Shown here in pieces: positions 1 through 7,057 of a stretch of DNA of 32,407 bases (positions within the stretch are counted from its first letter, which is position 1; the number at the start of each line of letters is the position of its first letter). The notes beneath the pieces are model-generated. The model saw nothing but the letters and a program-made list of their open reading frames with translations, made no database searches and was not told the DNA's origin. A program made the translations under genes and the position numbers. The stretch spans positions 1-32,407 of the forward strand of contig CAMSTY010000042.1 in the NCBI GenBank assembly GCA_947063875.1. Direction: 5' to 3'. Origin of the DNA: an uncultured bacterium (GTDB lineage: Bacteria; Bacillota; Clostridia; Lachnospirales; Lachnospiraceae).

Positions 1-108
1 AAGTGATCGGAGGGTAAGCCCCTCCAATGGTGGAGGGCAAGCCGCCTTTGCTCTCTGACTTTCCTTAGTGGCATTGTACCATAGATTCCAGGAATCGACA
101 ATGCTGAT
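1..108. repeat. 108-bp direct repeat, copy 1: toxin promoter and leader
   Basis: This stretch is identical base for base to positions 490-597. Read on the minus strand it is a sigma-A promoter followed by an untranslated leader with a CCCTCCA/TGGAGGG hairpin. In copy 2 the same sequence drives a holin-like toxin gene. Copy 1 reads leftward out of the window, and the ribosome binding site equivalent would lie just before base 1. A second toxin gene may therefore sit immediately outside. The repeat could extend further left, because the window edge cuts it. Confidence 0.9.
73..101 (-). promoter_or_regulatory. Sigma-A promoter of repeat copy 1
   Basis: On the minus strand TTGTCG (positions 101-96) and TACAAT (78-73) are separated by 17 nt. 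Transcription would start near 66 and leave the window at base 1. It is identical to the promoter of the toxin gene at 562-590, so the same kind of product is expected beyond the edge. Confidence 0.6.
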
Positions 109-252
109 CGTAAATGAGGAAAAGGGGACAGATGCCCGGAAAGAGGAAAAGGAGCAGAAGGAAAAGGATAAGAAGGAAAAGAACAACAAGACCGAGGCCG
201 CTTAAAGTGGCCTCTCCATACCAAAAATATCAGAAATACTAAAAAATAAAGA

Positions 253-281
253 TTGCAGCCGTCTGTTAAATGTGCTATATT
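253..281 (+). promoter_or_regulatory. Promoter of antitoxin RNA
   Basis: TTGCAG at 253-258 and TATATT at 276-281 have a 17-nt spacer, giving a predicted start near 288. No plausible protein start with a ribosome binding site follows before the intrinsic terminator at 354-389, so the expected product is a short untranslated RNA. Confidence 0.6.
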
Positions 282-287
282 GAAGTA

Positions 288-389
288 GAAGGGGAAAGTC
301 AAAGAAGCGGCCTACCCTCAAATGTAATGATAGCTTTAACCTCTTACGAGGTCAGCCGTCACTATTGGTGGTAGTGGCGGCTATTTTCT
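288..389 (+). ncRNA. Predicted antisense antitoxin RNA of type I toxin-antitoxin locus
   Basis: The RNA is about 100 nt long, from a good promoter to a strong hairpin with a U-rich tail. It runs convergent to the toxin gene and is complementary to the toxin mRNA 3' untranslated region and its last three codons (381-389). This is the arrangement of txpA/RatA in Bacillus subtilis, where the antisense RNA pairs with the toxin mRNA 3' end and triggers its decay. The RNA also contains an ACCTC/GAGGT hairpin at 339-352. The exact 5' end is inferred from the promoter; expression has not been shown. Confidence 0.6.
354..389 (+). terminator. Intrinsic terminator of antitoxin RNA
   Basis: An 11-bp stem, AGCCGTCACTA (354-364) against TAGTGGCGGCT (372-382) with one G-U pair, closes a 7-nt loop and is followed by ATTTTCTA. 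The toxin stop codon lies in the right arm, so the same hairpin also forms in the toxin mRNA. On that strand it lacks a T-run. Confidence 0.75.
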
Positions 390-470
390 ACCCTTGAAGA
401 CCGTGTAACACAGGCCAACAAGAGCAACGATAAAGATACAAAACTGAAATAAATCAGCATATGTAACCAT
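381..470 (-). CDS. Small holin-like membrane toxin (type I toxin-antitoxin)
   Basis: The product is a 29-residue peptide with a polar start (MVTYADLFQF), one hydrophobic segment at about residues 11-24 and a basic tail (FKGRK). This matches the short Firmicute 'putative holin-like toxin' family (Hol_Tox), whose members insert in the cytoplasmic membrane. The start at 470 is preferred because the AAGGAGG site lies 9 nt upstream; the in-frame ATG at 476 is only 3 nt from it. A longer in-frame opening upstream is promoter and leader sequence, not protein. The gene has a sigma-A promoter at 562-590, an approximately 85-nt structured leader and a convergent antisense RNA. Family assignment rests on motif resemblance. 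Confidence 0.72.
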   Translation of the reverse strand: MVTYADLFQFCIFIVALVGLCYTVFKGRK

Positions 471-478
471 TAGCATCG

Positions 479-503
479 CCCTCCTTTCTAAGTGATCGGA
501 GGG
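479..503 (-). promoter_or_regulatory. Ribosome-binding-site-sequestering stem in toxin leader
   Basis: The toxin ribosome binding site GGAGGG (minus strand, 484-479) can pair perfectly with CCCTCC (503-498), leaving a 13-nt loop. A second hairpin (CCCTCCA/TGGAGGG, 509-526) lies just upstream and offers another CCCTCC tract. Masking of the ribosome binding site in the primary transcript is common in type I toxin mRNAs. The pairing is visible; its function is inferred. Confidence 0.45.
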
Positions 504-597
504 TAAGCCCCTCCAATGGTGGAGGGCAAGCCGCCTTTGCTCTCTGACTTTCCTTAGTGGCATTGTACCATAGATTCCAGGAATCGACAATGCTGAT
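490..597. repeat. 108-bp direct repeat, copy 2: toxin promoter and leader
   Basis: Perfect copy of positions 1-108. It covers the toxin promoter and most of its leader but stops at the window-edge equivalent, about 20 nt before the start codon. The sequence right of 597 differs completely from that right of 108, so the repeat boundary lies 7 nt upstream of the -35 box. Confidence 0.9.
562..590 (-). promoter_or_regulatory. Sigma-A promoter of holin-like toxin
   Basis: TTGTCG (590-585) and TACAAT (567-562) on the minus strand with a 17-nt spacer. The predicted start is near 555, giving a leader of about 85 nt before the ATG at 470. Confidence 0.65.
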
Positions 598-903
598 ATG
601 CTAAAAAAACAGCAAAAGATGAATGAAAAAATTCCAGGAAATTTCTGCTTGCAAAATAGGATCCTATATAAAAAGCTTGAATCTTTCTCCGGTCTTCCTC
701 ATAAATCAAACACAATGCATACTAAAAACTTTGCTTCATTTTCATCATTCCCAAAGAAATACTGCCATTGGCATTTTTAATGCAAAGGGTAACTTTGTTC
801 CCCCTTGACTGCCTCACAGCAGGATGCGCGGATGATGTCAAGACCTCCGCAGACGAGGCGGAGTCTTGTCTTTACATCCTCTGCGTTTCCTGATCCGCGC
901 ACA
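598..903. other. Intergenic stretch without recognised gene
   Basis: About 300 bases, clearly AT-rich from 598 to 780 compared with the GC-rich genes to the right. Short open frames on the plus strand lack ribosome binding sites and resemble nothing known to me. The only structure seen is the hairpin at 840-867. It may be degraded sequence between the toxin-antitoxin locus and the lipoprotein gene. Confidence 0.5.
840..867. terminator. Possible terminator hairpin downstream of the lipoprotein gene
   Basis: AAGACCTCCGC (840-850) pairs with GCGGAGTCTT (858-867) with one bulged base and a 7-nt loop. A T-rich tail follows only on the plus strand (TTGTCTTT), whereas the nearby gene ends on the minus strand at 904. 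It may act in both directions weakly or only stabilise the 3' end. Confidence 0.35.
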
Positions 904-2580
904 TTACTCCAACACATGGACATTGTCCGTACTCGGTTCACCCAGGGGGAGGGAGGTATCGCTGGGCCACCACGTCTCGTCTGGATCAATACTGAAAACT
1001 ATATGCTGCCCGTCATACTGCTCCAGTCCCGCCGCCTGGGTAATGTCAATCATAGCGGCCTCCCTTTCATAGCTGCTAATCCCGTCTCCGCTTCGCGCCG
1101 TCACGGCCTGGGGGGAATCCAGCAGAATCAGAAGGAATGTCTGGCTGGTATCGCTGTAAGGGGCATTGGGGTCGTTTTGACCCTGGAGGGCAAGGACCTC
1201 GCTGTAGGTGTACCAGCCGACGGTTCCCGCCAGCACGGTCCGGTCGCCGTCAGTGGGAAATGTCCCCTCCTCCGGTTCCTCCAAAACCACCGGATCAAGG
1301 ATGTCCTCCACTTCCGACAACTCAGGGGTTATGATCAGGCTCTCGCCGTCCGGACTATACGCCAGGATTTTTACCGTATTGTATTGTTTGCGTATCTCCT
1401 CATATCGTTCGGCGGGTTTAACGCCGGTTTTTTTGTAAAAGTCAGTGTGTATCCAGTATTTAGTACCATAATACGTACTTTCGTTACGAGAAATCCAGTA
1501 TATCATGGTCCAGTCCCTATCATCGCCGCTCCAACTCGGCCTGTCGCCGTCTTTTTCGGCAATAGACCCATCGTAGACGTAGCTGTGACGGTAACTATCC
1601 ACACCATTGTCGTGTTTGTTATCTTGTCTGTAAGTCTCCAAATACAGCCGGCCGCCGGATTCCACCAGCGAGAATGTTCCTCTGTCGCCAAATTGCGGTG
1701 TACTAAAATATAGCTTATCAACCCCATCCGGCCCGGCCCGGTAAACCGAAACGGCTAACAATTCGGATTTATTATTATTGTTCCGCGTATGAAGCACCAG
1801 CAATTCCGGATTGCCGTCCGCCTCAAAATCGACCATCTCCGTGTACAGAATCTCTCCATCGATCTCGGCCAGGGCATCTGCGTACCCACCCGGAACATCC
1901 CCGCCCGCGCCGCCGGCCACATCGAGGTCGGAGTCCTCCAAAATAGCCTCAGCCAGGTCGTCGCTGTCTTCGATCTCCTCCATGACAAAGGCAGGAATGT
2001 CCGCAGCAGAAAATTCCTCCACCGTAATCTGGCCGTCCTCGGTCATGACAGCCATCTCCCCGGCCCGGACGGTCTCTTTTTCGCCGTCCGCCTGGCAGCG
2101 CACCTTGCCCTCCAGCAGATAGACGGACAACTGGTCTTCGTCCTCGGACAGAGTCACCCACCCGCAGGTGCCCCGGATGCCCACTATCATGTTGGATGTG
2201 CGGATTTCCATGGTCTCATCCCCCGCTAGGGGTTCCGTCACGTTGAAGAACAGCGACCCGGACAACACCTCGATCGTCAGGTGTTTGCCCTCTTTTTTGA
2301 TCTCGATTTCACTGTCCTGGTCCAGCTTGGTAAGTTTTACCTTATCCAGGTCGATCCAGGCGTAACTCTCAGACCGGGTGTCCACCCCGTAACCGGAGTA
2401 AAGCCCCAGGTTCTCTGCCGGCTCCAGGTCCTTGCCTTCGTCGTCGGAGACGGAGACCCTTCCCTCGCTGCGTCTTAAATGCATGGAGGCGGCCTTTGCC
2501 CCTCCCCCGCAGGATGTCAGCAGCAGAGAAACGGCCAGTGCCAGCGCGGCCAGATGCTTTGTCATATTTCTGCCTTTCAT
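904..2580 (-). CDS. FecR-domain lipoprotein of unknown function
   Basis: The 558-residue protein begins with a lipoprotein signal: basic MKGRNMTKH, a hydrophobic stretch and lipobox LTSC with Cys24, so it should be anchored outside the cytoplasmic membrane. Residues about 35-180 fit a FecR domain, including the core TSNMIVGIRGTCGWVTL, which is a beta-rich fold also found in surface proteins. An acidic linker follows at about 190-230. The middle contains VDFEADGNPELLV (about 252-264), like the Asp-rich calcium-type repeats of Clostridial exported proteins. The C-terminal third is unrecognised. The start has AAGGAAGGGG 7 nt upstream. It lies 105 nt downstream of a MATE gene on the same strand and may be cotranscribed. 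No ligand or partner can be inferred. Confidence 0.8.
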   Translation of the reverse strand: MKGRNMTKHLAALALAVSLLLTSCGGGAKAASMHLRRSEGRVSVSDDEGKDLEPAENLGLYSGYGVDTRSESYAWIDLDKVKLTKLDQDSEIEIKKEGKHLTIEVLSGSLFFNVTEPLAGDETMEIRTSNMIVGIRGTCGWVTLSEDEDQLSVYLLEGKVRCQADGEKETVRAGEMAVMTEDGQITVEEFSAADIPAFVMEEIEDSDDLAEAILEDSDLDVAGGAGGDVPGGYADALAEIDGEILYTEMVDFEADGNPELLVLHTRNNNNKSELLAVSVYRAGPDGVDKLYFSTPQFGDRGTFSLVESGGRLYLETYRQDNKHDNGVDSYRHSYVYDGSIAEKDGDRPSWSGDDRDWTMIYWISRNESTYYGTKYWIHTDFYKKTGVKPAERYEEIRKQYNTVKILAYSPDGESLIITPELSEVEDILDPVVLEEPEEGTFPTDGDRTVLAGTVGWYTYSEVLALQGQNDPNAPYSDTSQTFLLILLDSPQAVTARSGDGISSYEREAAMIDITQAAGLEQYDGQHIVFSIDPDETWWPSDTSLPLGEPSTDNVHVLE

Positions 2581-2685
2581 GTTCCAACCCCTTCCTTGTT
2601 ATAAAATCCCTCCCGACAGTGGCTTTCGAGAAACCGGCGGGTCAACTCCGGGTCCGGCTCCCCGTCCTTCACGCCGAACGTTTGC

Positions 2686-4059
2686 TTAAAGGCCTTCCTC
2701 TTTCTTCAGCCGCTTCAACTTCTTTAGCACTCCAAACACAATTCCCGTTGCCAGCAAAAATGTAAATACATCTGCTAAAGGCTGGGCAATCTGTACCCCA
2801 AGGACGCCAAACAGATGAGGAAAAACCAGAAGTGACGGGATCAAAAACAGTCCCTGCCGCCCCATCGCCACCAAAGAAGCACGAAAACCATAGCCAATCG
2901 ACTGAGTCAGCATATTGACCATGATGATCCATGCCTGAATCGGCATGGTCAGAAGCTGCAGACGCAAAGCCAGCGTACCGATCTCAATCACCTGCAGATC
3001 CTCCCTCCGGAATGCCGTGATAATCGGACGGCTGAGGAGGAATGCCACCACCCCAAAGACGGTCAGCATAATCACTGCCACTTTCACACAGAACCAGTAC
3101 GCCTCCAGTACCCGGTCGTAACGCCTGGCGCCGAAATTAAAGCCGCACACCGGCTGAAATCCCTGTCCAAAGCCGATCAGGCTGGAATTGATAAACATCA
3201 TAAAGCGGGTCACGATCGACATGGCCGCAATCGCCGCGTCACCGTAAGGACCGGCTGCAAAGTTCAGCACGACTGCCGCCGCGCTGGCCAACCCCTGCCG
3301 GCAAAAAGAAGGAAGGCCGGCATGAAGAATTTCCCCGTACATTTTCAAATTCGGGCGAAAACGGGAAATCTGAATCTTAATACAATCTCCATGGGTATTG
3401 CACTGATACAGCAAAATGGAAAAGCTGATCATCTGGCTGACCATCGTCGCAATCGCCGCGCCAGAGATCCCCATCCGAAAGCCAAAGATCAGGATCGGGT
3501 CCAGAATCATATTCAGGATACCTCCGGTCGTGATTCCCACCATCGCCAGCATGGCGCTCCCCTGCGCGCGCAGAATATTGTTCATCACAAACGAACACAT
3601 CATAAACGGCGCCGCAATCAGGATATACCTCGCATAATCCTGGGCATAAGGCGCAATCGTCTCCGTCGCCCCCAGCAAATATACCATCTGCCGGGAAAAC
3701 AACATTCCAAACAGCAAAAACAGCATTCCGATAATCCCGGCCGTAAAGAAAGCTGTCGCCGCGAACACGCTGGCCCGCTCTTCCTCCCGGTTCCCCAGGG
3801 CACGGGAAATGTTATTGCCGCTGCCCATCCCCAGGGTAAAACCCACCGCCTGAATCATCGCCATGGCTGAAAATATCACGCCCACGGCTCCCGATGCACT
3901 GGTTCCGATCTGACTGACAAAAAAGGTATCCGCCATATTATAAATAGATGTCACCAGCATACTGATGATGGTAGGGACGGCCAGCCTTGGAATCAGCCGG
4001 TTCACTGGCGTCTCTATCATTTGTTTGAATTTTTCTTCTTTTGTCATTGTTTTCGCCAC
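2686..4059 (-). CDS. MATE family efflux transporter (second of a tandem pair)
   Basis: A 457-residue polytopic membrane protein with about 12 hydrophobic segments and two homologous halves, as expected of MATE transporters that export cationic or organic compounds using H+ or Na+ gradients. Typical sequence includes the N-terminal NRLIPRLAVPTIISMLVTS helix and the FGQGFQPVCGFNFGAR region in the second half. The start is GTG at 4059, chosen because AAGGAGG lies 7 nt upstream; the next ATG is four codons in. It begins 12 nt after the stop of the upstream MATE gene, so the two are one transcriptional unit. The two proteins are clearly different in sequence, so this is an old duplication or a two-component arrangement. 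Substrate unknown. Confidence 0.9.
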   Translation of the reverse strand: MAKTMTKEEKFKQMIETPVNRLIPRLAVPTIISMLVTSIYNMADTFFVSQIGTSASGAVGVIFSAMAMIQAVGFTLGMGSGNNISRALGNREEERASVFAATAFFTAGIIGMLFLLFGMLFSRQMVYLLGATETIAPYAQDYARYILIAAPFMMCSFVMNNILRAQGSAMLAMVGITTGGILNMILDPILIFGFRMGISGAAIATMVSQMISFSILLYQCNTHGDCIKIQISRFRPNLKMYGEILHAGLPSFCRQGLASAAAVVLNFAAGPYGDAAIAAMSIVTRFMMFINSSLIGFGQGFQPVCGFNFGARRYDRVLEAYWFCVKVAVIMLTVFGVVAFLLSRPIITAFRREDLQVIEIGTLALRLQLLTMPIQAWIIMVNMLTQSIGYGFRASLVAMGRQGLFLIPSLLVFPHLFGVLGVQIAQPLADVFTFLLATGIVFGVLKKLKRLKKEEGL

Positions 4060-4071
4060 AATCCTTCCTCC

Positions 4072-5442
4072 TTACCTCTGCCTTCCCCCTGCGTTTTCTT
4101 TTCCTGGCAGGCCTTTCAATATCCACAGATAATACATTACAAAGATCAGCCCTTTGGCTATGCTGGTTACCGTAAGCGCCCACCAAATGCCGTCCAATCC
4201 CAGGCCGGTGCCTGTCAATGCAACAGCGAGGGGAATCCTGGCTGCCGTCAACACGATGGTGATTACGGAACAGGACAAGGTCTTGCCCAGGCCCTGCAGC
4301 GCTCCCACGGTCAGAAGTTCCTCGCACATCGGCATCTGGCCGATTCCCAAAATCACCAGATAATGGACCCCGATTGGCACTACCTGCTCCTCCTGGATAA
4401 AAAGCCTGAAGATCGGTTCCGCCCCAAAAACCAGCAGTGAGGAAGTGAATATCCCCCACAGGCCAATCACCGCCAGCGCAATGCCATATCCTTTTTTTAC
4501 CCGATCATAAAATCTGGCCCCATAATTTTGCCCGGTAAAGGCATTCATGGCAGAGCCGAACCCTTCTGCTGTCATCCAGGAGATGCACTCCACCTGTCCG
4601 CCCACCCTCTGAACAGCCACCGCAGCGTCTCCCCAGGAAGCAACCATCCTTGTCAGTACCATGGAAATCGCCGAATAAAGCATGCTCTGCAGGGAGGATG
4701 GCACCCCCAGCCTCAAAATCGCACGAAAATATTTACCTGCTGTCCGGTGCCGTAAATGGATTTTGTCAAACAATACCGTATCGCAGGACGCCCTGTGTAT
4801 GAGAACCAACGTCACCGCCAGCTGTGCCGTCACGGTTGCCACCGCCGCACCTGCCGCCTCCATCCGGGGAAACGGACCAAGGCCGAAGATCAAAACCGGG
4901 TCCAGTATCATATTCATGACCAACCCGGTGCAATTGGCCAGAAACGGGGTCTGGCTGTCACCGATTGCCGTAAATAACCCTGTCAGAGTCTGATTTAAAA
5001 AAGAAAACAAGATCAGGCCGCAGGTAATTCTCAGATAAATCCTGGCATCACCGACGATTTTATCGCTGCTCAGGCCAAAAAAGCCAATCATCCTTCCGGC
5101 AAACAGATTGGCGGTCAGGGCAAAAACCAGCGCCAGCGCAATCGCCAGCTGGATTGCCCCCCTGCCGTACTCAACGGCCTCTTTTTGTTCCCCTTCTCCC
5201 AGGCTGTGCGCTACCTTGACCTGGCCGCCCATCCGCGCCAGGGTTACAATCCCCGTAGAAAGCCACGTATACATTCCGGCGGCGCCCACTGCTGCCACCG
5301 CCGCGCTCCCGACCCGGCCGATCCACGCCATATCTGTCAGGTTATATGCCGTCTGTACCAGTGAAGTCGCCATAATCGGCAGCGCCAGTCCTGTCAGGGA
5401 GCGCAGAATCTTTCCATGCAGTAAATCGATATGACGTTTCAT
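4072..5442 (-). CDS. MATE family efflux transporter (first of a tandem pair)
   Basis: A 456-residue protein with about 12 transmembrane segments and MATE hallmarks: the N-terminal LPIMATSLVQTAYNLTDMAW helix, and GFGSAMNAFTGQNYGAR starting the second-half loop. It is an inner-membrane exporter; the substrate is not predictable. Its own ribosome binding site is poor (AAGGAAAGG lies 13 nt upstream). A 20-codon ORF with an excellent ribosome binding site ends one base before its ATG, suggesting translation by reinitiation. It is followed 12 nt later by a second MATE gene. Confidence 0.9.
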   Translation of the reverse strand: MKRHIDLLHGKILRSLTGLALPIMATSLVQTAYNLTDMAWIGRVGSAAVAAVGAAGMYTWLSTGIVTLARMGGQVKVAHSLGEGEQKEAVEYGRGAIQLAIALALVFALTANLFAGRMIGFFGLSSDKIVGDARIYLRITCGLILFSFLNQTLTGLFTAIGDSQTPFLANCTGLVMNMILDPVLIFGLGPFPRMEAAGAAVATVTAQLAVTLVLIHRASCDTVLFDKIHLRHRTAGKYFRAILRLGVPSSLQSMLYSAISMVLTRMVASWGDAAVAVQRVGGQVECISWMTAEGFGSAMNAFTGQNYGARFYDRVKKGYGIALAVIGLWGIFTSSLLVFGAEPIFRLFIQEEQVVPIGVHYLVILGIGQMPMCEELLTVGALQGLGKTLSCSVITIVLTAARIPLAVALTGTGLGLDGIWWALTVTSIAKGLIFVMYYLWILKGLPGKENAGGRQR

Positions 5443-5443
5443 C

Positions 5444-5506
5444 TTATCTGCTTTGCCTTTCCTTATTTCTCAGTCCGGCCATCCGGACCGTCATGCCTCC
5501 ATTCAT
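5444..5506 (-). CDS. Candidate 20-residue leader peptide ahead of the MATE pair
   Basis: The ORF begins at ATG 5506 with GGAGGG 7 nt upstream, encodes a basic peptide (starting MNGGMTVRMAG) and ends in TAA at 5446-5444, one base before the MATE start codon. Inside it a perfect hairpin, GTCCGG-ATGG-CCGGAC (5488-5473), could form unless a ribosome passes. Short leader ORFs with hairpins control several drug exporters and resistance genes by translational attenuation or coupling. No promoter was recognised between it and the terminator at 5581-5544. The peptide is unlike any I know; the ORF is visible, the role is inferred. Confidence 0.4.
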   Translation of the reverse strand: MNGGMTVRMAGLRNKERQSR

Positions 5507-5543
5507 AACAATACCCTCCGCAGGCAAAGAAACACACGGAAGG

Positions 5544-5581
5544 TAAAAAAGAGAGGGAATCTCACTCTTTGAGGTTCCCTC
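5544..5581 (-). terminator. Intrinsic terminator of the nfn operon
   Basis: On the minus strand GAGGGAACCTCA (5581-5570) pairs with TGAGATTCCCTC (5564-5553) with one mismatch and a 5-nt loop, followed by TCTTTTTTACC. It lies 21 nt after the nfnB stop codon and separates this operon from the MATE genes. Confidence 0.85.
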
Positions 5582-5601
5582 CGCATCCGGGGACTGGTTT
5601 C

Positions 5602-6993
5602 CTAACAGCTTTTCCCGCTCAAGTATTCGTGAATTCCTTTTGCTCCATGTTTTCCTGCCTCCATGGCCAGAATCACGGTTGCCGCTCCGGTCACTGCATC
5701 CCCGCCGGCAAATACCCCCGGCCGGGAAGTCTGCCCGTTTTGGGCCTCTGCCACAATACATTTGCGGCGGTTTATTTCCAGGCCTTCGGTGGTAGAAGAG
5801 ATCAGCGGATTGGGAGAAGTTCCCAGGGACATAATCACCGTATCTACCTCGATCGTGTAATCGGACCCCGGCACCTCCACCGGACGCCTTCTTCCGGACT
5901 CATCCGGCTCTCCCAATTCCATCTTCCGGACGATCATGCCGGTCACCCAGCCTTTCTCGTCGGTCAGAATCTCAACCGGGTTCGTAAGCAGATGAAATTC
6001 CACGCCTTCCTCTTTCGCGTGATGCACTTCTTCCACCCGTGCCGGAAGTTCTGCCTCACTGCGGCGGTACACGATATATACCCTGGCTCCGAGGCGCAGC
6101 GCCGTACGGGCGGCATCCATGGCTACATTGCCGCCGCCAACCACAGCCACCTTGCTGCCCGCCACAATCGGAGTGTCATAATCATCCCGGAAGGCCTTCA
6201 TCAAATTGCTGCGGGTCAGGTATTCGTTGGCAGAGAACACCCCGTTGGCATTCTCGCCGGGAATCCCCATAAATTTCGGAAGTCCGGCTCCGGAGCCGAT
6301 AAACACGGCCTCATAGCCTTCCTCTTCCATCAATTCGTCGATCGTCACGGATTTGCCGATAATCACGTCGGTTTCTATCCTTACGCCCAGCTTTTTCACA
6401 TTTTCGATCTCGGTCCGAACCACCGTTTCTTTCGGAAGACGAAACTCCGGAATTCCATAAGTCAATACCCCGCCCGGCTCATGCAACGCTTCAAATATCG
6501 TCACATCGTACCCCAGCTTTGCCAGGTCGCCCGCACAGGTCAGGCCGGCCGGGCCGGAACCCACCACTGCCACCCGCCGTCCGTTCTTTTGGGCGGCCAC
6601 TTTCGGCACAAAGCCGTTTTCCCTGGACCAGTCCGCCACAAAACGCTCCAGCTTGCCGATGGAAATCGGTTCTCCTTTGATTCCGCGGATACATTTCCCC
6701 TCACACTGGGACTCCTGCGGACATACACGGCCGCATACAGCCGGCAGCGCCGAAGCCTCGGCAATCACATTGGCCGCCGCCTCAAAGTCTCCGGCTTCCA
6801 CCTCACGGATAAAACCGGGGATATCGATCGACACCGGACAGCCTCCCATACATTTGGCATTTTTACATTTCAGGCACCGGGCCGCTTCCTCCTGCGCCTC
6901 CCGGACATTATATCCGTAACAGACCTCTTCAAAATTTGTCGCCCGGACCTTGGCATCCTGCTCCCGCACCGGCACTTTCTTTAATATATCCAT
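5602..6993 (-). CDS. nfnB: NfnB: large subunit of NADH-dependent ferredoxin:NADP+ oxidoreductase (GltA-like)
   Basis: A 463-residue flavoprotein of the glutamate synthase small-subunit family. The N-terminus has two cysteine groups for [4Fe-4S] clusters (C40, C43, C48, C52 and C87, C91, C97, C101). An FAD-binding Rossmann motif VVGSGPAGLTCAGDLAKLGY follows at about 145-165 and an NADPH-type motif VVGGGNVAMDAARTALRLGA near 285. Taken alone it would be called GltD/GltA, but no large glutamate synthase subunit is present and the gene upstream encodes an NfnA-type partner. The pair is therefore read as NfnAB, the cytoplasmic flavin-bifurcating enzyme coupling NADPH, NAD+ and ferredoxin in anaerobes. 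The start has GGAGG 9 nt upstream; the gap to nfnA is 64 nt. Confidence 0.88.
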   Translation of the reverse strand: MDILKKVPVREQDAKVRATNFEEVCYGYNVREAQEEAARCLKCKNAKCMGGCPVSIDIPGFIREVEAGDFEAAANVIAEASALPAVCGRVCPQESQCEGKCIRGIKGEPISIGKLERFVADWSRENGFVPKVAAQKNGRRVAVVGSGPAGLTCAGDLAKLGYDVTIFEALHEPGGVLTYGIPEFRLPKETVVRTEIENVKKLGVRIETDVIIGKSVTIDELMEEEGYEAVFIGSGAGLPKFMGIPGENANGVFSANEYLTRSNLMKAFRDDYDTPIVAGSKVAVVGGGNVAMDAARTALRLGARVYIVYRRSEAELPARVEEVHHAKEEGVEFHLLTNPVEILTDEKGWVTGMIVRKMELGEPDESGRRRPVEVPGSDYTIEVDTVIMSLGTSPNPLISSTTEGLEINRRKCIVAEAQNGQTSRPGVFAGGDAVTGAATVILAMEAGKHGAKGIHEYLSGKSC

Positions 6994-7057
6994 GATCGTT
7001 TTCCTCCGTCGCCTATTCAGTCATTCTCTTGAACGTTTGTCGGTTTTTCATCCGGCA

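Noticed and set aside
101..205. 34-codon lysine/glutamate-rich ORF starting inside repeat copy 1 (plus strand)
   Set aside because: No ribosome binding site precedes the ATG, which lies in the -35 region of the minus-strand promoter. The charge pattern comes from an A/G-rich tract. It could be the tail of a lost gene, but that is not supportable here.
381..590. 69-residue reading of the toxin frame
   Set aside because: The first 40 residues come from the promoter and leader. The ribosome binding site and the family's short length support a start at 470.
805..1713. Long plus-strand ORF of 302 residues
   Set aside because: It lies opposite the lipoprotein gene, lacks a ribosome binding site and has no recognisable domain; the minus-strand product has a signal peptide and a FecR domain.
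5569..6984. 471-codon plus-strand ORF
   Set aside because: It is the antisense shadow of nfnB, rich in His, Arg and Pro, without motifs.
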